Shown here: positions 33,216 to 45,839 of the stretch, piece after piece
How positions within the stretch are numbered: the first letter of the stretch is position 1
Layout: every line of letters begins with the position of its first letter
The notes under the pieces: generated by a model
Databases searched by the model: none
The model's input: the letters and a program-made list of their open reading frames with translations, nothing else
What the model was told of the DNA's origin: nothing
Position numbers and translations under genes: made by a program
NCBI RefSeq assembly: GCF_042477335.2
Contig: NC_091253.1
Coordinates: 92,332,501-92,396,500, forward strand
DNA from: Ovis canadensis
Taxonomy: Eukaryota > Chordata > Mammalia > Artiodactyla > Bovidae
Direction: 5' to 3'
DNA length: 64,000 nt

Positions 33216-34967
33216 CTCAGTTCAGTGGCTCAGTTATGTCTGACTCTGTGACTTCATGGACTGCAGCACACCAGGATTCCCTGCCCATCATTAACTCCCG
33301 GAGCTTGCTCAAAATCATGTCCATTGAGTCAGTGATGCCATCCAACCATCTCATCCTCTTTCGGCCCCTTCTCCTCCTGCCTTCAATCTTTCCCAGCATC
33401 AGGGTCTTTTCCAATGAGTCAGTTCTTTGCATCAGTTGGCCAAAGTATTGGAGTTTCAGCTTCAGCATCAGTCCTTCCAATGAATATTCAGGACTAATTT
33501 CCTTTAGGACTGACTGGTTTGATCTCCTTGCAGTCCAAGGGACTATCAAGAGTCCTTTCCAACACCACAGTTCAAAAGCATCAATTCTTTGTTGCTCAGC
33601 TTTCTTTATAGTCCAACTCTCACATCCATACATGACCACTGGAAAAAACCATAACTTTGACTAGACAGAACTTTGTCGGCAAAGTAATGTCTCTGCTTTT
33701 GAATATGCTATCTAGATTGGTTATAACTTTTCTTCCAAGGAGCAAGCATCTTTTAATTTCATGGCTGCAGTCACCATCTGCAGTGATTTTGGAACCCCCC
33801 CAAAATAAAGTAACCATTTCCATTGTTTCCCCACGTATTTGCCATGAAGTGGTGGGACCAGATGCCATACTAGTTTTCTGAATGTTGAGCTTTAAGCCAA
33901 CTTTTTCACTCTCTTTTTTCACCTTCATCAAGAGGCTCTTTAGTTCTTCTTCGCTTTGCCATAAGGGTGGTGTCATCTGCATATCTGAGGTTATTGATAT
34001 TTCTCCAGGCAATCTTGATTCCAGCTTGTGCTTCATCCAGCCTGGCATTTCGCATGATGTACTCTCCGGGGGTTGGTGATGGACAGGAAGGACTGTCGTG
34101 CTGCGGTTCATGGGGTTGCAAAGAGCTGGACACAACTGAGTGACTGAACTGAACTGACTCTGCATATAAGTTAAATAAGCAGGGTGACAATATACAGCCT
34201 TGACATACTCCTTTCCCAATTTTCAAACAGTCTGTTGTTCCATGTCCGGTTCTAACTGTCTTCTTGACCTGCTTACAGGTTTCTCAGGAGGCAGGTCAGG
34301 TGGTCTGGTATTCCCATCTCTTTCAGAATTGTCCACAGTTTGTTGTGATCCACACAGTCAAAGGCTTTAGCATAGTCAGTGAAGCAGAAGTAGATTTTCT
34401 GGAATTCCCTTGCTTTTTCAATGATCCAGCGGATGTTGGCAATTTGACCTCTGGTTCCTCTGCCTTTTCTAAATCCAGCTTGAACATTTGAAAGTTCACA
34501 GTTCATGTACTGTTGAAGCCTGGCTTGGAGAATTTTGAGCATTACTTTACTACTGTGTGAGATGAGTGCAATTTTGCCGTAGTTTGAGCATTCTTTGGCA
34601 TTGCCTTTCTTTGGGATTGGAAGAAAACTGACCTTTTCCAGCCCTGTGGCCACTGCTGACTTTTCCAAATTTGTTGGCATACTGAGTGCAGCACTTTCAC
34701 AGCATCATCTTTTAGGATTTGAAAGAGCTTAACTGGAATTCCATCATTTCTACTAGCTTTGTTCATAGTGATGCTCCCTAAGGCCCAGTTGACTTCACAC
34801 TCCAGGATGTCTGGGTCTGGGTGAATGATGACACCATTGTGGTTATCTGGGTCATGAAGATCTTTTTTGTATAGTTCTTCTGTGTATTCTGGCCACCTCT
34901 TCTTAATATCTTCTGCTTCTGTTAGATCCATACCATTTTTGTCCTTTATTTCTGTCCTGAAACTATA
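33216..34967 (-). mobile_element. BovB LINE, 1.75 kb, with 12-bp TSD
   Basis: Minus strand, from the pre-RT segment (MDLTEAEDIKKRWPEYTEEL) through RT (GFRKGRGTRGQIANIRW; TDYAKAFDCVDHNKLW; YADD at 33972-33983) to the 3' end. Flanked by a perfect AAGTTCAGAAGA at 33204-33215 and 34968-34979. Frameshifts and a nested insert at 34066-34156 break the ORF; 5'-truncated, inactive. Confidence 0.95.
34066..34156 (+). mobile_element. Short Bov-A/BovB 3' end nested in BovB
   Basis: A plus-strand BovB-type terminus ('ggttcatggggttgcaaaga', 'ctggacacaactgagtgact') with a gaactgaactg tail, flanked by ACTCT on both sides (34061-34065, 34157-34161). It lies inverted inside the minus-strand BovB. Confidence 0.8.
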
Positions 34968-35271
34968 AAGTTCAGAAGATTAGGTGTATTAAATGTATTT
35001 TTAACTTTTTACTGTGGGTTTATTGAGATGCATCATTCATCTGTCCATTTCATCATAGGTGATTAGAATGCAAAACTAGGAAGTCACGAGATACCTGGAA
35101 TAACAGGAAAGTTTGGCCTTAGAACACAAAATGAACCAGGAGAAAGGCTAACAGAGTTTTGTCAAGAGAACACACTGGTCATAGCAAACCTCTTCCAACA
35201 ACACAACAGACTCCACACATGAACATCACCAGATGGTCAATACCGAAATCAGATTTTGCAGCTAAATATGG

Positions 35272-35345
35272 AGTTCAGTTCAGTTCAGTTCAGTCGCTCA
35301 GTCGTGTCCGACTCTTTGCGACCCCATGAATCGCAGCACGCCAGG
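35272..35345 (-). mobile_element. Bov-A/BovB 3' end fragment with (TTCAG)n tail
   Basis: 'gttcagttcagttcagttca' followed by the consensus 'gtcgctcagtcgtgtccgac' and 'gcgaccccatgaatcgcagc'. Only about 70 bp, minus strand, inside BovB. Confidence 0.85.
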
Positions 35346-36224
35346 AGGAGCTCTGTTTAATGAGTAAAGACAAAAACTGGAGCTGACTGTGGCTCAGATT
35401 ATCAGCTCCTTATTGCAAAAGTCAGGGTTAAACTGAAGAAAGTAGGGAAAATCACTAGGTCACACAGGTATGACCTAAATCAAGTTCCTTATGATTATAT
35501 AGTGGAGGTGATTAATAGATTTAAGGGGTTAGATTCTGGTAGACAGAGTGCCTGAAGAACTATGGATGGAGTTTGTAACATTGTACAGGAGGCAGTGACC
35601 AAAACAATCCCAAAGAAAAAGAAATGCAAGAAGGCAACGTGGTTGTTTGAAGAGGCTTTACAAATAGCTGAGAAAGGAAGAGAAGCAGAAAGCAAGAGAG
35701 AAAGGAAAAGATATACCTAACTGAATAGCAAGGAGAGAAAGGAAGGCATTCTTAAATAAACAGTGAAAAGAAATAGAGGAAAACAATAGAATGGGAAAGA
35801 CAAGAGGTCTCTTCAAGAAAACTGGAGATATCAAGGGAACATTTCATGCAAGGATGGGCATGATAAAGGACAGAAGGACCTAACAGAAGCAGAAGAGATT
35901 AGAAAGAGGTGGCAAGAATACACAAAATAACTAAAAGAGAAAGGTCTTAATAACTTGGATAATCACAATGGTGTAGTCACTTACCTAGAGCCAGACATCC
36001 TGGAGTGTGAAGTCAAGTGGGCTTTAGAAAGCATTACTAAGAGCAAAGCTAGTGGAGGTGATAGGATTCCAGCTGAGCTATTTAAAATCTTGAAAGATGG
36101 TGCTATTAAAGTGTTACACTCAACATGTCGGCAAATTTGGAAAACTCAGCAGTGACCACAAAACTGGAAAAGGTCAGCTTTCATTCCAATTCCAAAGAAG
36201 GGCAATGCCAAAGAATGTTCAAAG

Positions 36225-36430
36225 GGTAAAAGTGTTAGTCATCCAGTTGTGTCCAACTCTTTGTGACCCCATGTACTGTGGCCTGCCAGACTCCTCTGTG
36301 CATGGAATTCTCCAGGCAAGAATACTGGGGTGGGTTGCCATTTCCTTTTCCAGGGGATCTTCCTGACCCAGAGATAGAAACCAAGTCTCTTGCAGTGCTG
36401 GCAGAATCTTTACCGTCTGAGCCACCAACT
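36225..36430 (-). mobile_element. Bov-tA SINE nested in BovB
   Basis: Minus-strand Bov-tA ('gttagtcatccagttgtgtc' to 'accgtctgagccacca'). It interrupts BovB between 'ccaaagaatgttcaaa' and 'actaccatacaattgtg', which are contiguous in other BovB copies. Confidence 0.88.
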
Positions 36431-37695
36431 ACCATACAATTGTGTTCATTTCACATTCTAGCAAGGTGATGCTCAAAATCCTTCAAGCTGAGATTCAACA
36501 ATACATGGACCAAGAACTTCCAAGTGTACAAGCTGGGTGTCTGAGAGGCAGATGAACTAGAGATCAAATTGCCAACATTCATTGGATTATGGAGAAAGCA
36601 AGGGGGTTCCAGAAAAATATCTACTTCTGCTTCACTGACTATACTAAAGCCTTTGTCTGGATCATAAAAACTATGGAAAATTCTTAAAGAGATGGGAATA
36701 TCAAATCAACTTACCTGTCTCCTGAGAAACCTGTGTGCAGGTCAATAAGCAACATTTGGAACCAGATGTGGAACAATGGACTGGTTTAAAATCGGGGAAG
36801 GAACGAGTCAAGGCTGTATACTGTTACCCTGCTTCTGTAACTTATATGCAGAGTGCATCATGTGAAATGCTGGGCTGGAGGAAGCACAAGCTGGAATCAA
36901 GATTGCTGGGAGAAATATCAACCACCTCAGATATGCAGATGATAACACTAATGGAGTAAAATGAAGAGGAACTAAAGAGCCTCTTGAGAAAGGTGAAAGA
37001 GAAGAGTGAAAAAGCTGGCTTGAAACTCAACATTAAAAAAATTAAGATCACAGCATCTGGTCCCATCACTTCTTGGCAAACAGGAGGAGAAAAAGTAGAG
37101 TGATAGACTTTTATTTTCTCTGGCTCCAAAATCACTGCAGATGATGACTGCGACCGTCAAGTTAAAAGGCACTTGCTCCTTGGAAGGAAAGCTATGAGAA
37201 ACCAAACCTAGATAGCATATTAAAAAGCAGACATGACTTGGCTGACAAAAGTCTCTATAAACAAAGCTATGGTTTTTCCAGTAGTCATGTACAGATGTGA
37301 GAGTTGGAACATAAAGAGGCTGAGTGCCAAAGAATTGAAGCTTTCACATTGCGGTGCTGGAGAGGACTCTTGAGAGTCCCTTACTCTGCAAGAAGATCAA
37401 TTAATCCTAAAGGAAATCAACCATGAATGTTCATTGGAAGGACTGATGTTGAAGCTGAAGCTCCAGTACTTTGGCCACCTGATTCAAAGAGCCAACTTAC
37501 TAGACAAGACTCTGATGCTGGGAAAGACTGAAAGCAAAAGAAGGGGGCGGCAGATGATGAGATGGTTAGATAGGATCACTAACTCAATGGACGTGAATTT
37601 GAGCAAAGTTTGAGCAAAGTCAGAAAACCAGTGGAGGACAGAGGAGCCTGATGTGCTACAGTGCATGGGGTCACAGAGCTGGACACGACTCAGCG

Positions 37696-39045
37696 GCTGA
37701 CGACAACAACAACACACACATACAAAGATTTGGTTTTTCCAAAGGTAAGATCATCCTATTAATGTTACTCTGTTACTTTATGTCTACATTTATATCATAC
37801 AGACAGTTTTCCAAGTGTATACACATAACTCTAACTCATTAAAAAATAACTGCAGGCTATATTCTGAATTACAGATAAACCATAATTTATTCAACATTTC
37901 CTGACAGAAATTCAAATTGTCTTTTAGTTTTTTGGGAGTCACAAACTGAGCTTTAGTAAACTTCCTTGGACATAGAACCTTACATACTGGACCCTTGATT
38001 TCCACAGGATAAACAAACAGAAATGGCATTACTGAACATAACCTCTGTACTTTTTAATAGGTAGCTGGCTGTATGCCCAAAAGGAACAGCAATTCACATT
38101 TACAGCAGCAATGGATGAGTGCTCATCGTCTCACCCTCTTGCCAGATACACTACCAAGGTCTCTGATATAATATTTTGCCTATTTGATAGTCAAAAATGG
38201 TATTTCATTGCATTTGATTACCGATAAAATTTAGATCTATGCTCTTCTGTTATCAGGGTTTAACTCATAAAAAAGAGTGATGTGCAAGGCCAAACAATGC
38301 AATCTGCCTCTAAGGCTGGTAGTTATCCCTATAAGACAAGGGCAAGGTCTGTTGGATTCTGGGCAAAACCCACACTCAGTTAGACAGTAGGGTCTATACC
38401 TGGGGCACCAGAGAAAGAAAGGAAGACACAGCTGAACTCTGAGGTGTGAATAACAGTAAATAAATGAAGAGGGAAGTGGGGTCAGTCTTACTAATGCTCA
38501 AAGGCTGTATCAAAACCAGGTCTTACAGGGGAGGGGGTAAGGAACACTGAAGACCAGATGCCGCTTTTACAGCCTTTGCCCCTCACTTGCAGGGTAAATA
38601 AGAAAGAAGAAAAAGAAATGAGAAAAAGAGAAAGAGGGGAAAAAAAAACCAACAAATACCCAGTTTCCTCGAGTGAGGGCCAGGCTCCTGTAAGAGGGCG
38701 GGTGTCTGGAGCCTCTTGATACAAGAAAGCAGGCAGCACGGCCTCCCACAGCTCAGCCCCGTCTCCAGCTGCGAGTGAAATCTGAGGACCAGCCGGAGGC
38801 CAGTGTGGAGGGGCCGCCATCAGCTGAACCGCGGCTCAACCAGAGGCGTGCCTTTGCACAGGTCGTAGAAGTTCTCTAAAACTTCTTTTTCCATTTTGAA
38901 AAATGAGAGAGGGGTTTGGAATTTCTGATGTGGAAGGCCACTTCCGATTCTAAGATTCTATAATTCCAAAGATAAAATGTTGATAGTTTTCTGATAATTC
39001 CAGCTCATCTGTAAGTGGTATCCATGAAAAAGTTGAAAGGTCGTA
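37696..39045. other. No gene recognised
   Basis: AT-rich to mixed sequence. The purine-rich patch at 38600-38650 gives K/E-rich or S/F-rich shadow frames only. Confidence 0.45.
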
Positions 39046-39049
39046 CAAT

Positions 39050-39220
39050 TTGCAGTCTAGGGTTCAGGTCCCAACCTGCCAGCTATGTGATCTTAGACAA
39101 ACTCTGTGATTCCCCTTAGACTTTCCCCATCTATAAAACTGAAAAAATAAACCTCATAGTGTTGCTATAAGATTTAAGCATTTGAGAGGGTACTTATAAA
39201 CTGCAAAGGTTAAAACAAAC
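39050..39220 (+). repeat. MIR SINE
   Basis: 'ggttcaggtcccaacctgcc', 'agctatgtgatcttagacaa' and 'ttgctataagatttaagcat' follow the MIR order. Confidence 0.6.
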
Positions 39221-39690
39221 TCAGCAGAACATTCTTACTAAGTCAGACACTTGTTCCCATTTCTTCCCTTAGTTTAAACTTCACTAATCAGATACTTACA
39301 TCATTCATTCTGAAAATATTGAAAGAATGTCTTCTGTTTTAGGCACTGGAGATACTTTAGTGAATAAGACGCTGGAGGTCACTGACATCATAGGACTTGG
39401 ACCTGAAGATGTTCTTTTAACATCTGCATCAGACAAGGAGATCTGGGCATGTAAGTATTCTAGGAAGCTACATAAAAGGTAAACAAGTTGTGTCCAGTAT
39501 TGTAGGTATGAATTCAATAAATATGTGCAGAGCTCCTACAATAGCCCCAGACCTAAGGACCAGATACTGTTCTAGGTATTGGTAGGTTGAGCTCTGCACA
39601 AGACAGACCAGGTCTCTGGCCTTTTGAAGCTTACGAGCCACCGGAAGAGTTGAATCAAGCAGACTATCACTAATTATATGAGTACATATG

Positions 39691-39912
39691 ACTTCCCTGG
39701 TGGTTCAGATGGTAAAGAATCTGCCCGCAATTCGGGAGATCCAGGTTCGACCCCTGGCATGGGACAACCCCCTGGAGAAGGAAATGGCAACCCACTCCAG
39801 CATTCCTGCCTGGAGAATTCCATGGACAGAGGAGCTACAGTCCATGGGTTTGCAGAGTTGGACACAACTGAGCGACTAACAAATATATATATATTTTTTA
39901 TTTTTTTTAAAT
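39691..39912 (+). mobile_element. Bov-tA SINE with 8-bp TSD
   Basis: Plus strand, from acttccctggtggttcagat to 'gacacaactgagcgactaac' and an AT-rich tail. TSD TACATATG at 39683-39690 and 39913-39920. Confidence 0.92.
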
Positions 39913-39920
39913 TACATATG

Positions 39921-42900
39921 TAAGGCACAGCCAAAGAGAAGTATGAGGCTGCTGTGAGAAGTCTGAACATGGTTATGGACCCAGGGCTGCGGGCCTCTTC
40001 CCGGGCTACACTCAGGATGGGAGCCATCATAAACTCTGACTTGTCCCCCTCATGTCTCATTTCTCCTTCCAACTATTAAGCCTGGACAAGTTAACCGCCT
40101 TTATCAAGGAATGAGATGTCTGGGTGGAGAAAATAACCACAACTATTTTTCAGGTGTGGTCAGTTGTTATGGCTTAATTAGATTTTTAAACAGCATTCAC
40201 CCATTCTGCTAAAGTGTGACTCAGCTTCATCCTTCTTTCAGGTTCCTCTGAATTTACCCGGTGACTCACTTAACATAACGACTCCACAACCAGTAACGGA
40301 CTATCAGCTGCCCTCTGACCTCTGAAGTATGGATCACTGTGCTGCGTTCTCGGCTGTTCATTCAACAACTGGGATTCTTTTACATGCAACATGGTCCTAG
40401 GTCCTTGCTTCTGGCATCTACAGTCACATTTGAAAACTTATATCAGGTACAGGTCATTTGCATCTCTCTTTGAAGACAGTATGAGTGGATACCATTTGAT
40501 GAAAGGAGATACAGGAGCTCCCACGAAGGAGACCTCACTTCTGGCTCGAGTTAACTAGGGAAGCGGAGGCGGCAGCTCTGATGAGAACCTGCTTCATCCA
40601 GGGCATTTTATGTAGATTCTTGGATCTGATGTGGAATGCTGCACAAAGACCTTGGAGGTGGAGACCTTGAGTAATGGGAAGAACTAGGAAAGGCAAAAAT
40701 GAAGTTTCAACTGAGAATTTATCCACTGCCCAATGCTGGTCAGGCACCCGGGTAAGCAGTGCGGACCTTGCAGCACAGGGCTTTCGGCAGGAGACACACA
40801 CAAATAAACAGGCAATTACAACTACCATATGGTGTAAGGTGTCCTGAGATAGATAAAAACGCCGGGGTAATGGGAGAACACAATAAGGCGTATTTGTCAG
40901 GATTTGTTCAGTTGCACTTAAGCTAAACTGTGACGGACTGGCTTAGGTCACCAGGAACCTCAGTGGATCCAGGACTTAAGGAAGCTCTCTCTGTGTGTCA
41001 CCATGTCCTGTAATTTTGTAGATGGTGTGTTCTTCCAGATGAACGTTCTTTGACACAGTGACCCCAGATGCAAGAGGCAGGATTTCAGCTAGCTCCAGTG
41101 GAAGGAAGTCAGGGAGGGACTTTGGCCCTGCTTGGGCCATTCAGCTTTCCCTTAAACTGTTGCCCAGGGAAAGGGAACTGTGATTAACATACTGGGTTTC
41201 TGCGTCTATCCCTGTTGGTGGGCAGGTAGAGGTGGGGGGCGGGGGTGGGCGGCACCTGGGGTGGGTGGGTGGGTGGAGAAATACATGCTGGGCTACCATG
41301 AAGAGGCCCTAAAGGGAACACGGGCTGGAACAGAGAGCAAGGCGTGTGCACGGTGAGTTCCTGGGCTGCTGGGAGATTAGTCTGGCCAGAGCCGGGGTCA
41401 CACCCAAGAGCAGGGAGGGAAACTGAGGCCAGACCGTGCAGGGCTTTGAATGCCTGGCCAAGGACGCTAGGTCAGCCTGATGGGTACGTGGTGACGGTTC
41501 TGTGCAGAATCTTTCCCATTTTCCTGAAAATCATTCAGAGCAACAAGAACAGAGGTGTGAAACCCCAACAAGCTTAAATCTTTAGTGAATAAAACAAGGA
41601 AAGGAGAAATTTCAGACTGCGTATGGTGTGCTGTGTCACCCCCACCGCCAACAAACACAGGAAACTATAACGGGAGGCTCAGCAGGTGACCCAGGGACGG
41701 GCAGAAATGGCACAAGGGTCCTGAGGAGGCAGGTCTCAGCAATGCCCAGTGAGAAGTCAGCCCAGGAGAGGACTCGGCCTGGGTGGGAACAGCTGGGTGA
41801 GTGGGATAAGGAGGAAGAGGGCAGGGACACTGGGGAGGAAGAAATAAATCTGTGAGTGACTGGGGCAGCCACAGTTGCAGCTCAGGAAAGCGAGGAGAGC
41901 AGGCAGGCAGGAAGGGGCAGGATGCCTGGGAATCAGTGGCTGGGGGGAGGGACCAGGATGAATGACAGGCACTCAGCTGAGCCAGGTTACAGCTCTAAAC
42001 TGAGAGGACACCTTGACACACGAAGGTGCCACAAAGTCAGGTATACGCTACACGACAGAGGCAGGAAGCCTTGAGCCGAGAAATGTGCAAAGCTCCCTCG
42101 TTCCCATCATGGGATTCTCTTGCTAACAGTCATTTTAGAAAACTCCAACTCATTCCAAAATGATAAAATGTTAGAGGTCAACATTCAATCAAAGGCACTG
42201 TCAGGAACACATCTCTACAAAGGTACCGTTAGAAGAAAAATCTGAAGAGGAGCAACAAAACTTCCCTGCAGGCTAAGAAAACTCAACAGAAAAATGTGGC
42301 CACAAAGCAGAAGCAAGTTTTTTCGCAACGTCCCAAGATGAATTTTTACAAATATAACGAGGCAGCGGCAGCTAAGCAGGGAGCTGACAAAGCAGAAATG
42401 GTTCAAGGAGGGGATGGTCAGGTCAAGGACCAGAAGGGGACAGAGAGCGGGAGGGCAGGGGACAGAAACGGGTAGATTTAGGGAATAAGCGTAAGAAACA
42501 TAAATGCTAGACGTTTCAGAACAAAAACCAATTACAAGGAACACAAGAGAGACCAGACACCACTCTGAGGGACGCCACGGAAGATACAGATAAATGAAAG
42601 TGAAGATAAAGTGGAAATTAATAAACATCATTAGAGAGGGGGTGATGGGGAAGAAGACAGGCTAAGGGGAACTGCACAAACATAGGTCAGGGTAACTGAG
42701 GGAAAACCCAGACAAGCCAACAGAACCGATACTTTAAAATGAGCCCAACTTTAAGTAGGGATTGGAGGGAGAGCTAGGCCCAGGTCAGAGGCCTGAATTT
42801 AGTAGCGAGGTGGGGAGGGCAGGCCTGGCAGTCTTCTGCAAGGCTGCTTATCTGGGGGCAGGTCAGAGGCATCTTCCCTGGGGGCTCTGGGGCACTTCCC

Positions 42901-43074
42901 CTGAACTGCGGCATCGTAGGAGGGACACAGTGGGAATGCACCAAGCATTATAGCATTATAGGTATATGTAGCATATACCTGCATATACGTGTTCCCTGGT
43001 CCTGGCTCAGCCCCTTGGAGGGCTTAGATACAAGGTAGCAATCAGAGAACCAAAACTACAGAGACTGATGTAAT
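39921..43074. other. 3.1 kb intergenic, no gene recognised
   Basis: No exon-like or RNA-like signal. It contains a G-rich patch at 41229-41276 and purine-rich DNA from 41.6 to 42.7 kb, some of which is probably old repeat that I cannot name. Confidence 0.45.
41258..41276 (+). other. G-quadruplex-type motif
   Basis: Four runs of at least three G separated by single T, the tightest parallel-quadruplex pattern. No gene lies nearby. Confidence 0.7.
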
Positions 43075-43890
43075 AAACATGTATCCAGCACCCAACTTTA
43101 TAAAATCTTAACCTTTTACCATATTTGCTTCAGATGTTTTTAAGGAGAAAAACAAGTTTACCGATACAGCTGAAGCCAGTTGTGAACCCCTTGGATCCCA
43201 TTCATCTCCACAACCCCCGTGAGATACCAGTAGCCTGAAATTGATCACTGCTTGCTGGCTTTTATGCTATTACTATATAAGTAAGTATCCATAATGATAT
43301 GTAGTATTTCTTTCACAAGCTTTCAAACTTGATATAAAGGTATCATACTGAATGTTTCGACCTAAAATTTGCTTCCCCTCCACCAAATGTTTTTGAAATT
43401 TATCTATGTTGACACATGTGGCTGTACTTCATTTTAACCATAGCACAATATATCACAATGTATCCATCCGGTCTTTTGTCGATGAACCTCTGGAAAAAGG
43501 TCTGCCGGTCATTTTATAAAACTAAAGCATATACCCAGCAATTCACCTCTTAGGTACCACTCAAAAAAAATGAATATGCTTGTTCACAAAAAAGAAAGAA
43601 ATCAGACACAAAATATGTATATGCAAGATTCCATTTCTGCGTGTAATATATGCAAACACATATACATTCATATATATTCATGGTGTGACCAATCTATGGT
43701 GGAAAAAAGAACGGTGGCTGCCTCTACGAAGGTGAAAATGGGAATTAACAAGAAAAGGAAACTGCGGAAGTGACAGTTATAGTCTATAATTTGTCAGGAG
43801 TTTGGGTTATACAAGTGTATCTGTTAAGAATGTATACTCAATATTTGTATTTTTTGTTGAAATTTTATCAAAGAAAAAACTAAACAAATA
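43075..43890. mobile_element. Old L1 fragments
   Basis: 43075-43460 reads like an inverted L1 3' region; 43520-43890 like a plus-strand L1 3' UTR ('ctaaagcatatacccagcaa', 'caatctatggtggaaaaaag'). Boundaries uncertain. Confidence 0.4.
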
Positions 43891-44747
43891 TTGAACAATG
43901 GAGAAAAGACGATCTCTTCAATAAGTAGTACTGGGAAAACTGGACAGCCGTATGTAAAAGAATAAATTTTTAAAAATGTATTAAAACCTACATATAAGAC
44001 CTAAATACCTGAAACTTCTAGAAGAGAACACAGGCAGAATGCTCTTTGACATAAATCGTAGCGATATTTTTTTGGATCTCTCGCCTGAGGCAAAAGAAAC
44101 AAAAGCAAAAACAAACAAGAGGGGCCCAATTAAGTTTACAAGGTTTAGCACAGAAAAAGGAGACAATCAACAAAATGAAAAGACAACCTACTGAATGGGA
44201 GAAAATATTTGCAAATGATATGACCGATAATGGGTTAATAACCAAAATATATAAACAGCTCATACAACTCAATATTAAAAAAAAAATTAAAAATGAGCAG
44301 AAGGCTGAAAAGACTTTTCTAAAGAAGACAGACGGACGGCCACAGGCAAGTGAAAAGATGTTCCAATATCATCAGAGAAATGCAAATCAAAAATCACAAC
44401 GAGATGGCAATTCACACCTGTCAGAATGGCTGTCATTAAAATGTCTGCAAGTAACAAACGCTAGTGAGGATGTAGAGAAAAGGGAAACCTAGAGCACGGT
44501 TGGTGGGGATGCGAACGGGTGCAGTCACTGCAGAAAACAGCATGGAGTCCTCCATAAACTGAAAACAGAACTACCACACCATCCAGCAATTCCACTGCTG
44601 GGTCTAGATCTAAAGAAAACAAACACACTCGTTCAAAAAAGGTACAGCGAGCCCCAAGTTCATAGCAGTGTTATTTACAATAGCCAACACATGGAAGCAT
44701 CCTAAGTGCCCATCAACAGATGAATGAAGATGGATATCTATAAATAA

Positions 44748-44856
44748 TACTGCTGCTGCTGCTAAGTCGCTTCAGTCGTGTCCAACTCTGTGCGACCCCA
44801 TAGACGGCAGCCCACCAGGCTCTGCCATCCCTGGGATTCTCCAGGCAACAACACTA
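44748..44856 (-). mobile_element. Bov-tA2 SINE, short
   Basis: Minus strand, with the typical (GCT)n head 'ctgctgctgctgctaagtcg' and 'gcgaccccatagacggcagc', ending 'attctccaggcaacaacac'. Inserted in L1. Confidence 0.85.
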
Positions 44857-45218
44857 CCCAGACATAAAAAAAGAATGAAATGCTGCCATTGCAAGAGTGT
44901 GGATGGACCTAGAGGGTATTATGCTTCATGAAATAAGCCAGAGAAAGACAGGTACTATATCTTATCACTTATGTGGAGGAATCAAAACTGAATATGACAA
45001 AACAAATGGTCTGTTATACTCTCTCAGATACAGAGAATTAGTGGATACCAGTGGGGAGGTGGAAGGAAAGAGGGGCAAGATAGGGGTAGGCAATTAGTAG
45101 ATACAAACTACCATTATAAAATAAATAAAACACAATGTTATATCCCCTGTGCCCTACTGTACAGCACGGGATATAACAAAGGTTGCATAATAAATTTAAA
45201 TGGAGTATAAGTTATAAA

Positions 45219-45253
45219 GAGTTGGACATGACTGAGTGACTGAACAACAACAG
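45219..45253 (+). mobile_element. 35-bp BovB/Bov-A 3' end insertion
   Basis: Only the terminal 'gagttggacatgactgagtg' and 'actgaacaacaacag' are present, flanked by GTTATAAA at 45211-45218 and 45254-45261. A bona fide but extremely 5'-truncated retroinsertion within L1. Confidence 0.8.
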
Positions 45254-45335
45254 GTTATAAAAATATTGAGTCGCTATGTTGTACACTGGAAACTAATACT
45301 AGAAATCAACTATATTTCAATTAAAACAAAAAACA

Positions 45336-45835
45336 AATGTTGACGTCTGTTAATGCTATGCATGCTGAAGTATTTAGGGGGAAGTAAGTAAGTGTGAGTC
45401 ACTCAGTTGTGTCCAACTCTTTGTGACCCCATGGACTGTAGCCCGCCAGGCTCCTATGGGTTGTATCCAGGCAAGAATACTGGAGTGGGTTGCCATTTCC
45501 TTCTCCAGGGGATTGTCCTTACTTAGGGATCGAACCCAGCTCTCCTGCATTGCAGGCAGATTCTTTACCATCTGAGCCACCAGGGAAAATGTATCCTAAA
45601 TACTAAAACTATCCCAAATTGATATCCCCCAATTTATTTATTTATTTATTGGAAATGCATCAAAAAACAAGATGGAATGATAGAAGAGGCATGGAAAGAT
45701 CAAGCATAACAAAATGTTGATGAAATGTAGGCAGTGAGTATATGGGTGTTTATTATAAAATCCTTTCAACTTTGCTGAACATTTAAAATTTTCCTATTAA
45801 AATTTCCTCCCACATTTTAACATTTAGCTTGTCTA
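45336..45835 (+). repeat. Old repeat split by a Bov-tA
   Basis: 'catgctgaagtatttagggg' before and 'gtgagtatatgggtgtttat' plus 'ttaaaattttcctattaaaa' after the SINE match a common old LINE-like 3' end. A (TTTA)n patch lies at 45630-45650. Confidence 0.45.
45383..45590 (-). mobile_element. Bov-tA SINE
   Basis: Minus strand, consensus order 'gagtcactcagttgtgtcca' to 'accatctgagccaccaggga'; complete except for a short internal deletion near 45455. Confidence 0.88.
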
Positions 45836-45839
45836 AAAC

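Larger units (their letters stand above)
35040..37695 (+). mobile_element. Older BovB LINE, about 2.6 kb (EN end to 3' end)
   Basis: Plus strand. Endonuclease C-terminal remnants (GKFGLRTQNEPGERLTEFCQ, then TSPDGQYRNQ near 35225-35255), then RT-linker (ILECEVKWALESITKSKASG), RT with tatgcagatgat (YADD) at 36932-36943, and C-terminal pieces to the 3' end at 37695. Many stops. Interrupted by a Bov-A tail (35272-35345) and a Bov-tA (36225-36430). More diverged than the copy at 33.2-35.0 kb. Confidence 0.88.
43905..45335 (+). mobile_element. L1 ORF2 end and 3' UTR
   Basis: The ORF2 C-terminal region is readable (MKRQPTEWEKIFANDMTDN at 44175), followed by 'gttatttacaatagccaaca', 'agagaaagacaggtactata', 'gttgtacactggaaactaat' and 'caactatatttcaattaaaa' in consensus order. 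Split by a Bov-tA-type piece (44748-44856) and a 35-bp BovB tail (45219-45253). Confidence 0.88.

Noticed and set aside
34273-34931. Reverse-transcriptase-like frames as host genes
   Set aside because: They are pieces of BovB ORF2 with frameshifts, bounded by target-site duplications.
38491-38820. A 109-codon minus-strand frame with hydrophobic stretches
   Set aside because: It arises from a purine-rich tract read on the opposite strand; no family resemblance, no splice or promoter signals.
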